Assembly (NCBI RefSeq): GCF_030499575.1
Contig: NZ_JASTLC010000001.1
Coordinates: 10,068,001-10,132,000 of the forward strand
Length of the DNA stretch: 64,000 nucleotides
Direction: 5' to 3'
DNA from: Streptomyces sp. DG2A-72
GTDB lineage: Bacteria; Actinomycetota; Actinomycetes; Streptomycetales; Streptomycetaceae
A program made the translations under genes and the position numbers. The stretch's first letter is position 1; every line of letters starts with the position of its first letter. Positions 33,702 to 42,318 of this stretch are shown here, one piece after another. The notes beneath the pieces were generated by a model that saw only the letters and a program-made list of their open reading frames with translations, made no database searches and was not told the origin of the DNA.

Positions 33702-34800
33702 GTGACCGAACGGCACACACGCACATGGGTCGGCATCGATGCCGCCCGGGGGAAGGCCGACGAGGTGCGCTGGGCAGTGGATATCTCCGGCCGGGCCTCC
33801 GCCCTGCTGCTGGCACTGCTCATCGGCCACGGTCAGCAGGTCGTCCACGTGCCCGGCCGCACCGTCCACCGGGATGACCAGCGTTGACCGCGGCGAGGCA
33901 AGACCGATACCAAGGACGCCCTGGTCATCGCCGAACAGGCCCGGATGCGCCGGGACTTCGCCCCGATCGATACCCCGCCCGAGCAGGTCTCCACGCTGCA
34001 ACTGCTGACCGGCTACCGCCGTGACCTGATGGCCGACCGCGTCCGGCTGGTGACCCGGCTGCGGGATCTGCTGGTCGGCATCTGCCCGGCATTGGAGAGG
34101 GTTTCGACTACTCCGCCGCCAAAGGTCCGGTCGTCATGCTGACCGAGTACCAGCCCTCGGCCGCACTGCGCCGCAGCGGCGCCAAACGGCTCACTACCTG
34201 GCTGGAGCGCCGCAAGGTGCACAGCGCAGGCACGGTTGCGTCCAAGGCGGTTGAGGCTGCCCAGTTCCAGACGGCCGCTCTCCTCGCCGAGGCCCGGGCC
34301 GCGAAGCTGACACGCGACCTGGCCCACCAGTTGCTTGCCCTGGACGAGCGGGTCAAGAACAGCGACCGGGAGATCCGCGAGACCTTCCGCCTTGACGAGC
34401 GTGCCGAGATCATCGAGTCCCGGCCCGGCACGGGCCCGATCCTGGGCGTCGAGTTCGTCGCCGTTGTCGGCGACCTGCCTGGTTCCCGGTGCGACGCCGG
34501 CCGCCGCACCGGGAAATACGACTACTACCTCAAGAAGCGAGCCGAGGGGCTGATTCATACCCAGGCGCTACTCGCTCTCGCTCGCCGTCGGGTCGACGTG
34601 CACTGGGCGATGCGGCGTGACAAGAGACTGTTCACCCCCCTCGCACCGGTCTCGCAGACGGCTGACACGGTCAACGACGCCGAGTACCACGACCTCGGAG
34701 CGGACTACTTCCTGCAGCCAACCGGCCGGGCCCGCCAGACGCGGCGCCTGGTCAGCCAGCTCAATCGAATCAGAGTCCACTCGACTAGACGTGAGGCAGG
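33702..34800 (+). mobile_element. degenerate IS110-family transposase
   Basis: GTG 33702 starts TRTWVGIDAARGKADE, the IS110 N-terminal DEDD region, which frameshifts near 33885. It resumes as DTKDALVIAEQARMRRDFAPI..LLTGYRRDLMADRVRLVTRLRDLL, shifts again near 34110, and continues to the C-terminal part SRPGTGPILGVEFVAVVGDLPG. A deletion there removes the conserved AGLAPV segment and rejoins RAEGLIHTQALLALARRRVDVHWAMRRDKR. After 34672 an extra tail (YHDLGADYF...RQTRRLVSQL) appears to come from another transposase. No terminal repeats were identified. Confidence 0.75.
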
Positions 34801-34860
34801 CCGAGTGCGGCAGGAGGGTGATGCCCGGGAGAGCTCGCGGCGCCGGGAACCAACACGCTG

Positions 34861-35602
34861 CAGGCCGTGCCGACACAGGGCGCCGAACCGCCGGTGCTCC
34901 TGCCCGGGGAATCGGTGAGTATGGTCGGTCGTATCGGACCCGTGAGCGTCAGCAGTGCCGTCACCAGCACCCACGCCGCCGTCCACCGCTCCGACCGTGT
35001 CGAGCCGGGCGACTTCGCCGTCCTGACCGTGCGGCCACCAAGCGGAACCTGCTCCAAGCGGTCAACGGCACTGTCAGAGCTGGGCAGTTCCTCAACTGAG
35101 GGTACGTAAGGACTCCCGACGGCCGAACTGGGCTCCACGGCCGCGTCCGGCCAGGGTTCGCCGAGCTGAACCCGGAACGATCCGCCCCGCGGAACTTCAT
35201 CAACCAGCGCTTGTTCACCGTGATCGGGATTCTGGACCCGGTGACGCCGGCGGCCGGCATCGACCGTTCGGGGCTGGTCGGCTGGGAGGCCGCAGGTGAC
35301 CAGCTCCGGTTCGACGGCCACCCCACGGTGACAGGGGTGGCCAACACCATGTTCCTCTCCGTCCTCGTCAGTCCCTCACCGAGTCCGTCGCCCTCTCCTT
35401 CCTGGGCGGCGTGGCAGGAGACCGTGCTGGGTGCTCTGACCGTCCTCGGCTACGTCGGCTACCAGGGCTGGTCCCGCTCATCCCCGCACTCGCGGTGACC
35501 GGCGGCTACGCCGGCGCGGTCCTGGTGGGCATGGCCGCCGGTGTCTACCCGTCGATCGGTGCCTCCCGACTGACGCCGACCGAGGCGTTGGCGGCGACGT
35601 GA
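34861..35602 (+). pseudogene. MacB/FtsX-type ABC permease, decayed
   Basis: Fragments in changing frames match one Streptomyces ABC permease: periplasmic segment VGRIGPVSVSSAVTSTHAAVHRSDRV, then AVNGTVRAGQFLN, then FTVIGILDPVTPAAGIDRSGLVGWEAA, and C-terminal membrane end GGYAGAVLVGMAAGVYPSIGASRLTPTEALAAT, the typical FtsX ending. At least three frame changes and missing helices. The N-terminal part is replaced by transposase sequence, so IS activity likely truncated it. Confidence 0.7.
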
Positions 35603-35656
35603 GTCCTGCCTGGATGTCGGCGGCGGCCCCCGGCCCCGGCGTGTGGCGTGGCAACT

Positions 35657-35686
35657 GAGCAGGAAACCGGTCTGGAAGGTGAGCAG
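35657..35686 (+). promoter_or_regulatory. 30-bp element shared by two FAD-monooxygenase promoters, copy 1
   Basis: Starts GAGCAGGAAACCGGTCTGG and ends GTGAGCAG. It ends 44 bases before the ATG at 35731. The copy at 45301-45330 (minus strand) matches 28 of 30 bases and lies 47 bases before the other monooxygenase. It contains GAGCAG at both ends, an ACCGGT palindrome, and a GGAAAC that resembles ECF-type -35 boxes. Confidence 0.7.
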
Positions 35687-35730
35687 TTATCCGGCGAAAG
35701 GTGAGGGCATTCCCAGACGAAGGAGTTCCC

Positions 35731-37200
35731 ATGGCCCACGTAGTGATCATCGGAGCCGGTCCTGTCGGCCTTGTCACCTCGATGCTGCTTGCCTCGGACG
35801 GGCATCGCGCGACCGTGCTCGACCGGGATCCCGCCGCCGCACGCACGATGGAGGCGGCCATCGGTGGCGACTGGCGACGGCCCGGCGTCAAGCAGTTCGG
35901 CCACACACACATCCTCATGCCGGGCGGCTTCCGTCTCCTCGACAAGGAGCTGCCGGGCGCCGTCGACCGTATCCGCGAGGCGGGCGGCTACACGTACAGC
36001 ATGCTCTCCGGCGCCTGGACGGTGCCGAGTGCCGGCCCGCGACAGGCGGGGGACGAGCGTTTCGAGACCGTCACCGCCCGGCGCCCGGTTCTGGAGGCAG
36101 CGCTGTTCGACACCGCGGCCGAGACGCCCGGGGTACGCATCCTCGGCGGGGCCAAGGTGGTGTCCCTGCTCGTGGGCGAGGCCCGCACGTCCGGCCGCCC
36201 GCACATCGCCGGAGTGGTCACCGATTCCGGGGCCCGGATCGAGGCCGACCTCGTGGTCGATGCCTCTGGTCGGCGGACCGACGTACCCGATCTCCTCGCG
36301 CAGGTCGGCGGCGCACCCGAAGTAGTCCGCGAGGAGGCCGGGTTCCGCTACTACACGCGGTACTTCCGCGCCGACGAGCGGGGAGTGCCGGCCCCGCGGA
36401 CCTGGCCGCTGACCCACCACAACAGCATCTCGATCGTCACCGCCCCCGGCGACGGCGACACCTGGTCGACCACCCTCGTCACCTCCGACCGCGACCAGGA
36501 GCTCCGCCCGCTGAGGCGCGCGGACGTGTGGAACCGCGTGCTCGCCCTCTATCCGCACGCCGCCCACTGGAACGAAGGCATCCCGCTGACCGACGTACAC
36601 GTGATGGGCGGCACCCACAACACGCTGCGCTGCCTGGTCGCCGACGAACAGCCCGTCGTCACGGGGATCCTGGCGATCGGGGACGCCCGGATGACCACCA
36701 ACCCGCAGTTCGGTATGGGCATGACGACCGGTCTGCGGCACGCCGTACGGCTGCGTGACGTGCTGCGCCTGCTCGGTACGGACGACGCCGTCGAGCTCGC
36801 CCTGCGCGTCGACCGTGGCATCGACGAGGAGTCCGGGCCCGGGTGGGCGGACGACACCGCCTGGACCCGGCACCGCATAGCCGAGATCGACGCCGAGATG
36901 CGTGGCGAGCGCTATGTCACGGACGACCCGGCCTGGGCGCTGCGCACCGCGGTGGAGGCCGTCTTCCTGAAGGACCCCGACATCCTGCGCGCCTGGGGCG
37001 ACGTCGGTTCCATGCTCGCCACCGGCGACGCGGCCTTCGTGGAGACCGGCCTGGTGGAGCGGGTCATCCGGCTGGGGGCCGACGCACCCCGCTACGCCGA
37101 GCCGGGCCCCAACCGGGCCGAGCTGCTCGCCGCCGTGCGCGACGGGGAGCCGGGCCCGAACCGGGGGAGGCTGCTGGTCGCCGTGCGTGACGGGGAGTGA
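35731..37200 (+). CDS. FAD-dependent monooxygenase/oxidoreductase, copy 1
   Basis: A 489-residue flavoprotein of the PHBH-like group. The N-terminal Rossmann motif is HVVIIGAGPVGLVTSMLLASDGH with the acidic strand end VLDRD, the middle has LVVDASGRRTDVP (DG-like), and the FAD ribityl-binding GDA motif is AIGDARMTTNPQFGMGMTTG. Substrate unknown. AAGGAG precedes ATG 35731. The last 32 residues are a tandem duplication (EPGPNRAELLAAVRDG then EPGPNRGRLLVAVRDG). It is a paralogue of the gene at 43937 and each is followed by an ECF sigma gene, here broken. Confidence 0.88.
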   Translation: MAHVVIIGAGPVGLVTSMLLASDGHRATVLDRDPAAARTMEAAIGGDWRRPGVKQFGHTHILMPGGFRLLDKELPGAVDRIREAGGYTYSMLSGAWTVPSAGPRQAGDERFETVTARRPVLEAALFDTAAETPGVRILGGAKVVSLLVGEARTSGRPHIAGVVTDSGARIEADLVVDASGRRTDVPDLLAQVGGAPEVVREEAGFRYYTRYFRADERGVPAPRTWPLTHHNSISIVTAPGDGDTWSTTLVTSDRDQELRPLRRADVWNRVLALYPHAAHWNEGIPLTDVHVMGGTHNTLRCLVADEQPVVTGILAIGDARMTTNPQFGMGMTTGLRHAVRLRDVLRLLGTDDAVELALRVDRGIDEESGPGWADDTAWTRHRIAEIDAEMRGERYVTDDPAWALRTAVEAVFLKDPDILRAWGDVGSMLATGDAAFVETGLVERVIRLGADAPRYAEPGPNRAELLAAVRDGEPGPNRGRLLVAVRDGE

Positions 37201-37623
37201 GGCGGCGCCGACCGGGCGCCGCCCGGCGCCCGGCCGACTTGCCTTCATGGGCGCTGCCGGGCGGTGGGCCGGATGCGGCAACCGGCGCGTGCCGGGGCCG
37301 GAGGACGCTCGTACCGTCCGCGTACACGGGAGGAGCACCCTGGCCGCACTTTGACAACATCGCGGCACGGGCCGACCGACACCGCGGTGTCCGGCTCATC
37401 GAGGCGCGGCAGTACCGTCCCGCAGCGGGCGACACACACGCGCGAGCGGCCCACGGGCCGGTGTCCGGCGGCGGCGTTTCCACGGCGATCCGGCGCAGGC
37501 CCCGCCGGTGTGAACCCGCCCTTGTCTCCACCCGGGGCACGCCCCGATGAACTTGGTCGATGGACGAGGACGCCACCGGATGAGGCGGACCACGGACGCG
37601 GTGCCCGGCATGAGCACCGCGGT
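37201..37623. other. gene-free stretch
   Basis: About 420 bases between the monooxygenase and the broken sigma factor. Open frames are short, Arg/Pro-rich and without ribosome sites. Nothing recognisable. Confidence 0.5.
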
Positions 37624-37893
37624 ATGACGAAGCAGTCCAACGAGTCCCTGAGCGACAGATGTGAGGAGTTCATCCGAGAGCTGTACGCCGCGCGCGGAAC
37701 CCTGTTGCTGCGATACGCCGCAGGCCTCCTGAACTGAGCGAGCAGCACCGCGAGATCATCAAGCTCATGTAGTACCTGGAGTGCAGCGTGGCCCAGGTCT
37801 CGGCACACCTCGGCATCCCGCCGGGCACGGTCAAGTCCCGCTCCTACTACGCGCTGCGCGCCCTGCGGAAGGAACTGGCCGACCGGGCCTCTC
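37624..37893 (+). pseudogene. ECF sigma factor, internally deleted
   Basis: ATG 37624 opens MTKQSNESLSDRCEEFIRELYAARGTLLLRYAAGLLN, the start of an ECF sigma factor, then stops. The region 2 and most of region 3 are missing. Region 4 resumes in another frame as EQHREIIKLM, an in-frame TAG, then YLECSVAQVSAHLGIPPGTVKSRSYYALRALRKEL. The last part is nearly identical to the intact sigma at 43326 (AEHLGIPPGTVKSRSYYALRALR). A decayed paralogue. Confidence 0.82.
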
Positions 37894-38024
37894 GTTGCCC
37901 AGTGTGGGCTTCCCTGCTCGCTTCCCTGCTCGGGTGTCGGCGACGGCCGGCCGGTATGAGGTTCGAGCACCAGGAGAAGGGAACCGCCTGCCGGGGCCGT
38001 GCGGGCGCGCCCGGCCGTCTCCTT

Positions 38025-39416
38025 CTACGTCACCGGCGCAACGCCGCGGGCGGTCCCGGTCCGCTCGTACGCGTGGCCCGCGCGCAGCAGCGCGGCCTCG
38101 CCCAGGGGCCTGCCCATGAGCTGCATGCCGATCGGCAGGCCCGCCGAGTCCTGCCCGACCGGCAGGGTCAGCGACGGCACCCCGGTGATGCTCGCCGGGG
38201 CCGACAGCCGTACATACGCGTCGGAGACGCTCTCTTCCGTGCCGTCGTCCCAGGTCACGGTGGACTGGCCGGCCTTCACGGCCGTCAGGGGCACGGTCGG
38301 CGCGGCGACCATGTCGACCGTGTCCAGCATGCGCTGCCAGGCCTGCCGCATGAGCGTGCGGGCGCGCTGGGCCCGCAGGTAGTCCCCGGCGGTCATGAGT
38401 TCGCCCGCCTCCAAGAGAACGCGGACGTCCGCCGCGTACAGCTCGGGCACCGTCCGCAGCGTCCGCTCGTGGTAGGCGGTGGCCTCGGGGACCATCAGCC
38501 CCCACTGGGTCGCCTGGATGTAGCGCGTCATCGGGATCTCCACCTCGACGAGCCGCGCGCCGAGCGCCTCCAGCCGGCCGATCGCGTGCCGTACGGCGGC
38601 CTCGACCTCGGAGTCGACCCGGTCGAAGTAGTAGCTGCCCGGCACGCCGATCCGCAGCCCTGTCAGGTCCGTGCCGGGTCCGGGCCGGTAGTCCACGGGC
38701 GGTGCCGCCACGGATGCGGGGTCCCGAGGGTCGTGGCCGACCAGGGCGGCCAGGACCAGCGCGGCGTCCTCCACCGTGCGCGTGATGGGCCCGACATGGT
38801 CGAGCGACCAGGCCAGCGAGGTGATGCCGTGCCGGGAGACCAGCCCGTACGTCGGCTTCAGGCCGACCACTCCGTTCAGTGCGGCGGGCACCCGGATCGA
38901 CCCTCCGGTGTCGGTGCCCAGTGCGAACGCCGCAGCCCCGGCGGCCACGGCGACGGCCGAACCGCCGCTGGAGCCGCCGGCCACCCGGCCCTGGTCCCAG
39001 GCGTTACTGGTCTGCGGCGTGGTCAGGCCGTAGGCGAACTCGTGCGTGTGGGTCTTTCCGACGAACGCCACGCCGGCTGCCGTCAGTCGTGCGGCGACCG
39101 CGCTGTCCGCCTCCGCCCGGTGGTCCGCGCGTACCCGGGAGCTCGCCGTGGTCGCCATCCCGGCCACGTCGATCAGATCCTTCAGCCCCGCGGGGATGCC
39201 GTGCAGCGGCCCCCTGACGCCGTCGGCGGCGACCTCGTGCGCAGCCTGCCGCGCCGCGCTGCGCGCGTGGTCGGCCGTCACCAAGGTGTAGGCCCGCAGG
39301 CGGGGTTCGACCCGCTCGATACGTTCCAGCACGGAGTCCACCAGCTCGACCGGGGACAGCTGCCGGGTCCGTACGGCCCCGGCCGCGTCGGCGACGGAGA
39401 GCTCATACGGCTCCAT
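38025..39416 (-). CDS. amidase signature family hydrolase
   Basis: A 463-residue amidase. Catalytic triad visible: Lys in GIPAGLKDLIDVAG (about 80), cis-Ser in AGGSSGGSAVAVAAG (about 155) and nucleophile Ser in ALGTDTGGSIRVPAALNG (about 180). Family members hydrolyse amides, ureas or biuret-type compounds, and GatA belongs here. Start is ATG 39416. It overlaps the end of a small upstream frame resembling the AtzG/DUF4089 partner subunit, so the native enzyme is probably a two-subunit AtzE/AtzG-like hydrolase, now without an intact partner. Confidence 0.88.
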   Translation of the reverse strand: MEPYELSVADAAGAVRTRQLSPVELVDSVLERIERVEPRLRAYTLVTADHARSAARQAAHEVAADGVRGPLHGIPAGLKDLIDVAGMATTASSRVRADHRAEADSAVAARLTAAGVAFVGKTHTHEFAYGLTTPQTSNAWDQGRVAGGSSGGSAVAVAAGAAAFALGTDTGGSIRVPAALNGVVGLKPTYGLVSRHGITSLAWSLDHVGPITRTVEDAALVLAALVGHDPRDPASVAAPPVDYRPGPGTDLTGLRIGVPGSYYFDRVDSEVEAAVRHAIGRLEALGARLVEVEIPMTRYIQATQWGLMVPEATAYHERTLRTVPELYAADVRVLLEAGELMTAGDYLRAQRARTLMRQAWQRMLDTVDMVAAPTVPLTAVKAGQSTVTWDDGTEESVSDAYVRLSAPASITGVPSLTLPVGQDSAGLPIGMQLMGRPLGEAALLRAGHAYERTGTARGVAPVT

Positions 39417-39618
39417 CGTGCCGCTCCTCTCCCGCACACGCGCGGTACGCGGCGGACGGCGGCGTATCGCCGAAGTCCAGCTCCCGCAGGACGGAGACGA
39501 CGGACAGGATGTGGTCGGCGGTGGCCGCCACTGCCGCGTGGCGTTCGGGGGGAAGCGGGAGCCCGGATCGTGCGGCCTAGCGGGCCGCCTCCGAGGGTGT
39601 GAGGTCAGCGGCGGACAT
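39403..39618 (-). pseudogene. AtzG-like (DUF4089) small amidase subunit with internal amber stop
   Basis: From ATG 39618 the frame reads MSAADLTPSEAAR, TAG (39577-39579), then ARSGLPLPPERHAAVAATADH, ILSVVSVLRELDFGDTPPS and AAYRACAG, ending at TGA 39403. It overlaps the amidase ATG by 14 bases. The pattern (short, LPLPPERxxxVxxxxxxI, ending ...FPLxDTPPAxxYRA) fits DUF4089, which pairs with amidases. The single TAG interrupts an otherwise continuous coding frame of 72 codons. Downstream starts would lose the first helix. Confidence 0.7.
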
Positions 39619-39670
39619 GTCTGTGCCCTTCCTGATCTTCCTGATCGGGCGGAGCGGCGACTGCCACCCC

Positions 39671-39745
39671 GCCTTAAAGCTAACAGCTTGCGTTAGTCGT
39701 CGGTAGGTCCTACGGTCCTCTTAAGGCAAACCAATTGCTTTTGAG
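39671..39745 (+). promoter_or_regulatory. promoter block with TetR-type operator, copy B
   Basis: Contains TTAAAGCTAA, CTTGCGTTAG, AGGTCCTACGGTCC and the dyad AAGGCAAACCAATTGCTTTT (39723-39742), 22 bases before the MBL-fold start. Elements match, in order and spacing, the minus-strand block at 32281-32356. Confidence 0.7.
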
Positions 39746-39763
39746 GTGAAGGAAACCGCCACC

Positions 39764-40720
39764 ATGCGCACATCACCGCTCACCGAGACCGCCGCGCCCC
39801 CCACCGCCCAGCCGTCGGCCACCGTCCCGTCCTGGACCGTCGGCGACATCACCGTCCACCGCGTCGACGAGATCCCCTTGCCCCGGCAGACCGGCCCCTG
39901 GCTGCTGCCGGGCGCCACCGCGGACGTTGTGTCCCAACAGGACTGGCTGCGGCCCGACTTCGCGGACCGCGAAGGGGTCCTACGCCTCGACAGCCACAGC
40001 TTCGCGCTGGTCACGGACGGACTGCGTGTTCTCGTCGACACCGGCATCGGCAATGGCAAGACACGGGCGAACCCGGCATGGCACAACCTCCGTACCGACT
40101 ACCTCGCCCGCCTCACGGACGCCGGATTCCCCCCGGACTCCGTCGACCTGGTGGTCCTGACTCATCTGCACACCGACCACGTCGGCTGGAACACCCGGGC
40201 GGCGGACGGCGCATGGGTGCCCACGTTCCCCAACGCCCGCTACCTCACGGCGAAGGCCGAATACGACTTCTGGGCCGGCTACGACATGGACGCGGCGCGG
40301 CGAGCCATGTTCCGCGACTCCGTGTACCCGATCGAGGACGCGGGCCTGCTCGACCTCGTCGATGTGCCGGCCGAGGGCGTCGGCATCGCCGCCGGTCTGC
40401 GCCTGGTGCCCGCCCCGGGGCACACCCCCGGTCACGTCGCCGTCCAGGTGGGCGGCGGAGACGATATGGCCCTGATTACCGGGGACTGCTTCCATCATCC
40501 GGTTCAGCTGGCGCATCCGGGCATCGGCAGCTGCGTCGACATCGACCCCGTACAGGCGGAGGCGACCCGCCGCCGGCTGCTCGCCTCGCTCGCCGACACC
40601 GGCACGCTCGTTCTCGGCACCCACTTCCCCGCCCCGACCGCCGGCCATGTGGTCACCCGGGGGCACACCTACCGACTGGAGCCGGTACGCGCCGACGGCC
40701 CGGCCATCGCCACGGTCTGA
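39764..40720 (+). CDS. metallo-beta-lactamase-fold hydrolase (lactonase-like)
   Basis: A 318-residue MBL-fold enzyme with the zinc motif HLHTDHVGWN (HxHxDH, near 140), a further His in APGHTPGHVAVQV, Asp in ITGDCFHHPVQL and a late His in LGTHFPAPTAG. Spacing agrees with AHL-lactonase/AttM- and MpdA-like hydrolases. Substrate is unknown; lactones or organophosphates are typical of the group. ATG 39764 with GAAGGA is preferred to GTG 39746. Regulated from the shared promoter block, so co-control with the secreted hydrolase at 31333 is likely. Confidence 0.85.
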   Translation: MRTSPLTETAAPPTAQPSATVPSWTVGDITVHRVDEIPLPRQTGPWLLPGATADVVSQQDWLRPDFADREGVLRLDSHSFALVTDGLRVLVDTGIGNGKTRANPAWHNLRTDYLARLTDAGFPPDSVDLVVLTHLHTDHVGWNTRAADGAWVPTFPNARYLTAKAEYDFWAGYDMDAARRAMFRDSVYPIEDAGLLDLVDVPAEGVGIAAGLRLVPAPGHTPGHVAVQVGGGDDMALITGDCFHHPVQLAHPGIGSCVDIDPVQAEATRRRLLASLADTGTLVLGTHFPAPTAGHVVTRGHTYRLEPVRADGPAIATV

Positions 40721-40824
40721 CCCGTGCGTGACCCGGGCCCCCGGTTTCTCGGCGGCGGGACGACCACGGGGAGTGCCTCGCCCGACGCCCCGCTCACCAG
40801 GCAGTCCTGGTTCTGCCGGCACCG

Positions 40825-41610
40825 ATGTCGCCCCCGGTTGTCGACGCCGCCTGGGCGCATGCGCGTTCCGCGGCCCCGCTGAGGCCCGGCGAGCACTTGG
40901 CGCTGGCCCGTTTCTCCGTGCATCCGCCGCTCTATCAGCGCACCTCGGCGCCGATGGACCTGATGCACTGGCGTGCGCTGGGTGAGATCTTCCGGGCCGA
41001 CCGGTTGCCCTGGACGTTCGTCGTCATGCGCGACAACGGGTACTGGGACGACTACCTGAGCTACTTCGCCATGCCGCCCGCTGCCCGACGGCCCCACGTC
41101 GGGCAGCACGCCTATGCGCTCTTCAGCCACGACTGGCGGGCTCAACCGGTCGGCTCGTGGCTGGAGGCCAGGTCGAACGCCACCCTGACCGACGACCCCG
41201 CGTCGAGGACACCGTCCCGCACACCGGAGCATGACGAGGAACTGGTCGTGCTGTCCAGACCGGAGTTCGACACCGCGGTCCGCGACGCCCTGCGCGCCCT
41301 CCGGCGTCCGGACGCGCTCGCCGCCAACCCCCTCAACCGCAGCCGCCTGGTCACCGATAGCGGTACGAATCTCGCCGGACTGCTCGCCTCCGCCGTCGAC
41401 GCCGTCCGGGAAGGACGCTCGGGCGACAAGCATCACGGGGCCCTCGGCATCACGTACCTCGAAGGAACCCCGAGCCAGGAGGCCGCCGCCGAACGCATCG
41501 GACTGCCGTTCAGCACCTACCGCAGACACCTCTCGAGCGGGATCGATCGCCTCACCGACCTCCTGTGGCGCAGCGAGCTGAACGGAACGAGGATCGCCGA
41601 GGCGAACTAG
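40825..41610 (+). CDS. truncated paralogue of the C-terminal third of the ATPase regulator
   Basis: A 261-residue protein aligning with the last part of the 723-residue ATPase at 49075: AAWAHARSAAPLRPGEHLALARFSVHPP, DNGYWDDYLSYF, FSHDWRAQPVGSWL, LVVLSRPEFDTAVRDALRALRRPDALAANPLNRSRLV and a C-terminal HTH-like GTPSQEAAAERIGLPFSTYRRHLSSGIDRL. The P-loop ATPase half is missing. The frame is fully open, so it may be expressed as a stand-alone DNA-binding domain, or be a 5'-truncated relic; ATG 40825 has only a weak GGC-rich ribosome site. It ends at a strong bidirectional terminator. Confidence 0.65.
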   Translation: MSPPVVDAAWAHARSAAPLRPGEHLALARFSVHPPLYQRTSAPMDLMHWRALGEIFRADRLPWTFVVMRDNGYWDDYLSYFAMPPAARRPHVGQHAYALFSHDWRAQPVGSWLEARSNATLTDDPASRTPSRTPEHDEELVVLSRPEFDTAVRDALRALRRPDALAANPLNRSRLVTDSGTNLAGLLASAVDAVREGRSGDKHHGALGITYLEGTPSQEAAAERIGLPFSTYRRHLSSGIDRLTDLLWRSELNGTRIAEAN

Positions 41611-41624
41611 CCGACGCCCCGTCG

Positions 41625-41654
41625 GCGTAACGGCCGGTCAGCCGGCCGTTACGC
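41625..41654. terminator. bidirectional hairpin between convergent genes
   Basis: A perfect 13-bp stem (GCGTAACGGCCGG / CCGGCCGTTACGC) with a 4-base loop TCAG, between the ends of the plus-strand gene (41610) and tetR (41638). The tetR stop codon lies in the loop region. Confidence 0.8.
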
Positions 41655-42210
41655 GTCGCTCCAGCGCTTCCCCGACCAGACGGTGTGCGTAGGCGGCGGT
41701 CAGACCGTCGGGACGGAAGAGGATGCGGTACATGATCGGTGCCACGACCCGGTCGATGACGGTCTCGGCGTCCGGAGTGTCCTCGTCGCGCTCCGTGGCC
41801 CGGCCGAGAATGATGCCGACCTGCTCGGCCGCGTACGCCGAGCACCGGCCCGCGTTGTCACCGTCGGGGTCGCCGAGCAGGGCGTCGCGGATGTAGGCGC
41901 GGCCCGCGGGCGAGGCCATCTCGTCGAGGAACTGCTCGGCCCAGTTCCGCAGGTCCGCCGACAGGGATCCGTGGTCCTCCGGCGGAGCCTCCGGACGCAG
42001 ACGCTCCACGGCGACGTCCGACAGCAGTTCCTGGAGGTCGCCCCAACGGCGATAGATCGTCGAGGGAGTGACGCCGGCACGGGCGGCGATCAGGGGAACG
42101 GTCAACGCCGGCCGGCCCACTTCCGCTTCCAGCTCGCGCACCGCGGAGTGGACCGACGCCTGGACGCGGGCGCTGCGGCCGCCGGGACGCACCATCGATT
42201 TGCGACTCAT
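41638..42210 (-). CDS. TetR-family regulator
   Basis: A 190-residue TetR protein: ARVQASVHSAVRELEAEVGRPALTVPLIAARAGVTPSTIYRRWGDLQELLSDVAVERL. The HTH is VPLIAARAGVTPSTIYRRWG (about 38-57), and the C-terminal ligand domain ends VGEALERRVTAG. A perfect dyad AAAGCAAAGATATTGCTT lies 12 bases upstream (42222-42239), in the gap to a divergent MFS gene, the usual TetR/efflux arrangement. Similar dyads precede the MBL gene and the secreted hydrolase, so it may control all of them. Confidence 0.88.
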   Translation of the reverse strand: MSRKSMVRPGGRSARVQASVHSAVRELEAEVGRPALTVPLIAARAGVTPSTIYRRWGDLQELLSDVAVERLRPEAPPEDHGSLSADLRNWAEQFLDEMASPAGRAYIRDALLGDPDGDNAGRCSAYAAEQVGIILGRATERDEDTPDAETVIDRVVAPIMYRILFRPDGLTAAYAHRLVGEALERRVTAG

Positions 42211-42221
42211 GCATCTATCTT

Positions 42222-42239
42222 AAAGCAAAGATATTGCTT
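42222..42239. promoter_or_regulatory. TetR operator between tetR and MFS gene
   Basis: AAAGCAAAGATATTGCTT: AAGCAA and TTGCTT arms around AGATA. It is 12 bases from the tetR start. Related dyads: 39723-39742 and 32286-32305. Confidence 0.7.
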
Positions 42240-42318
42240 CATGGCGGGAGGAGTCCTGGCCTCCTGACCTTGGCGCACCGCACCCCCCTCGCGCCGCGCC
42301 TGCCGTTCGTCCTGGACG

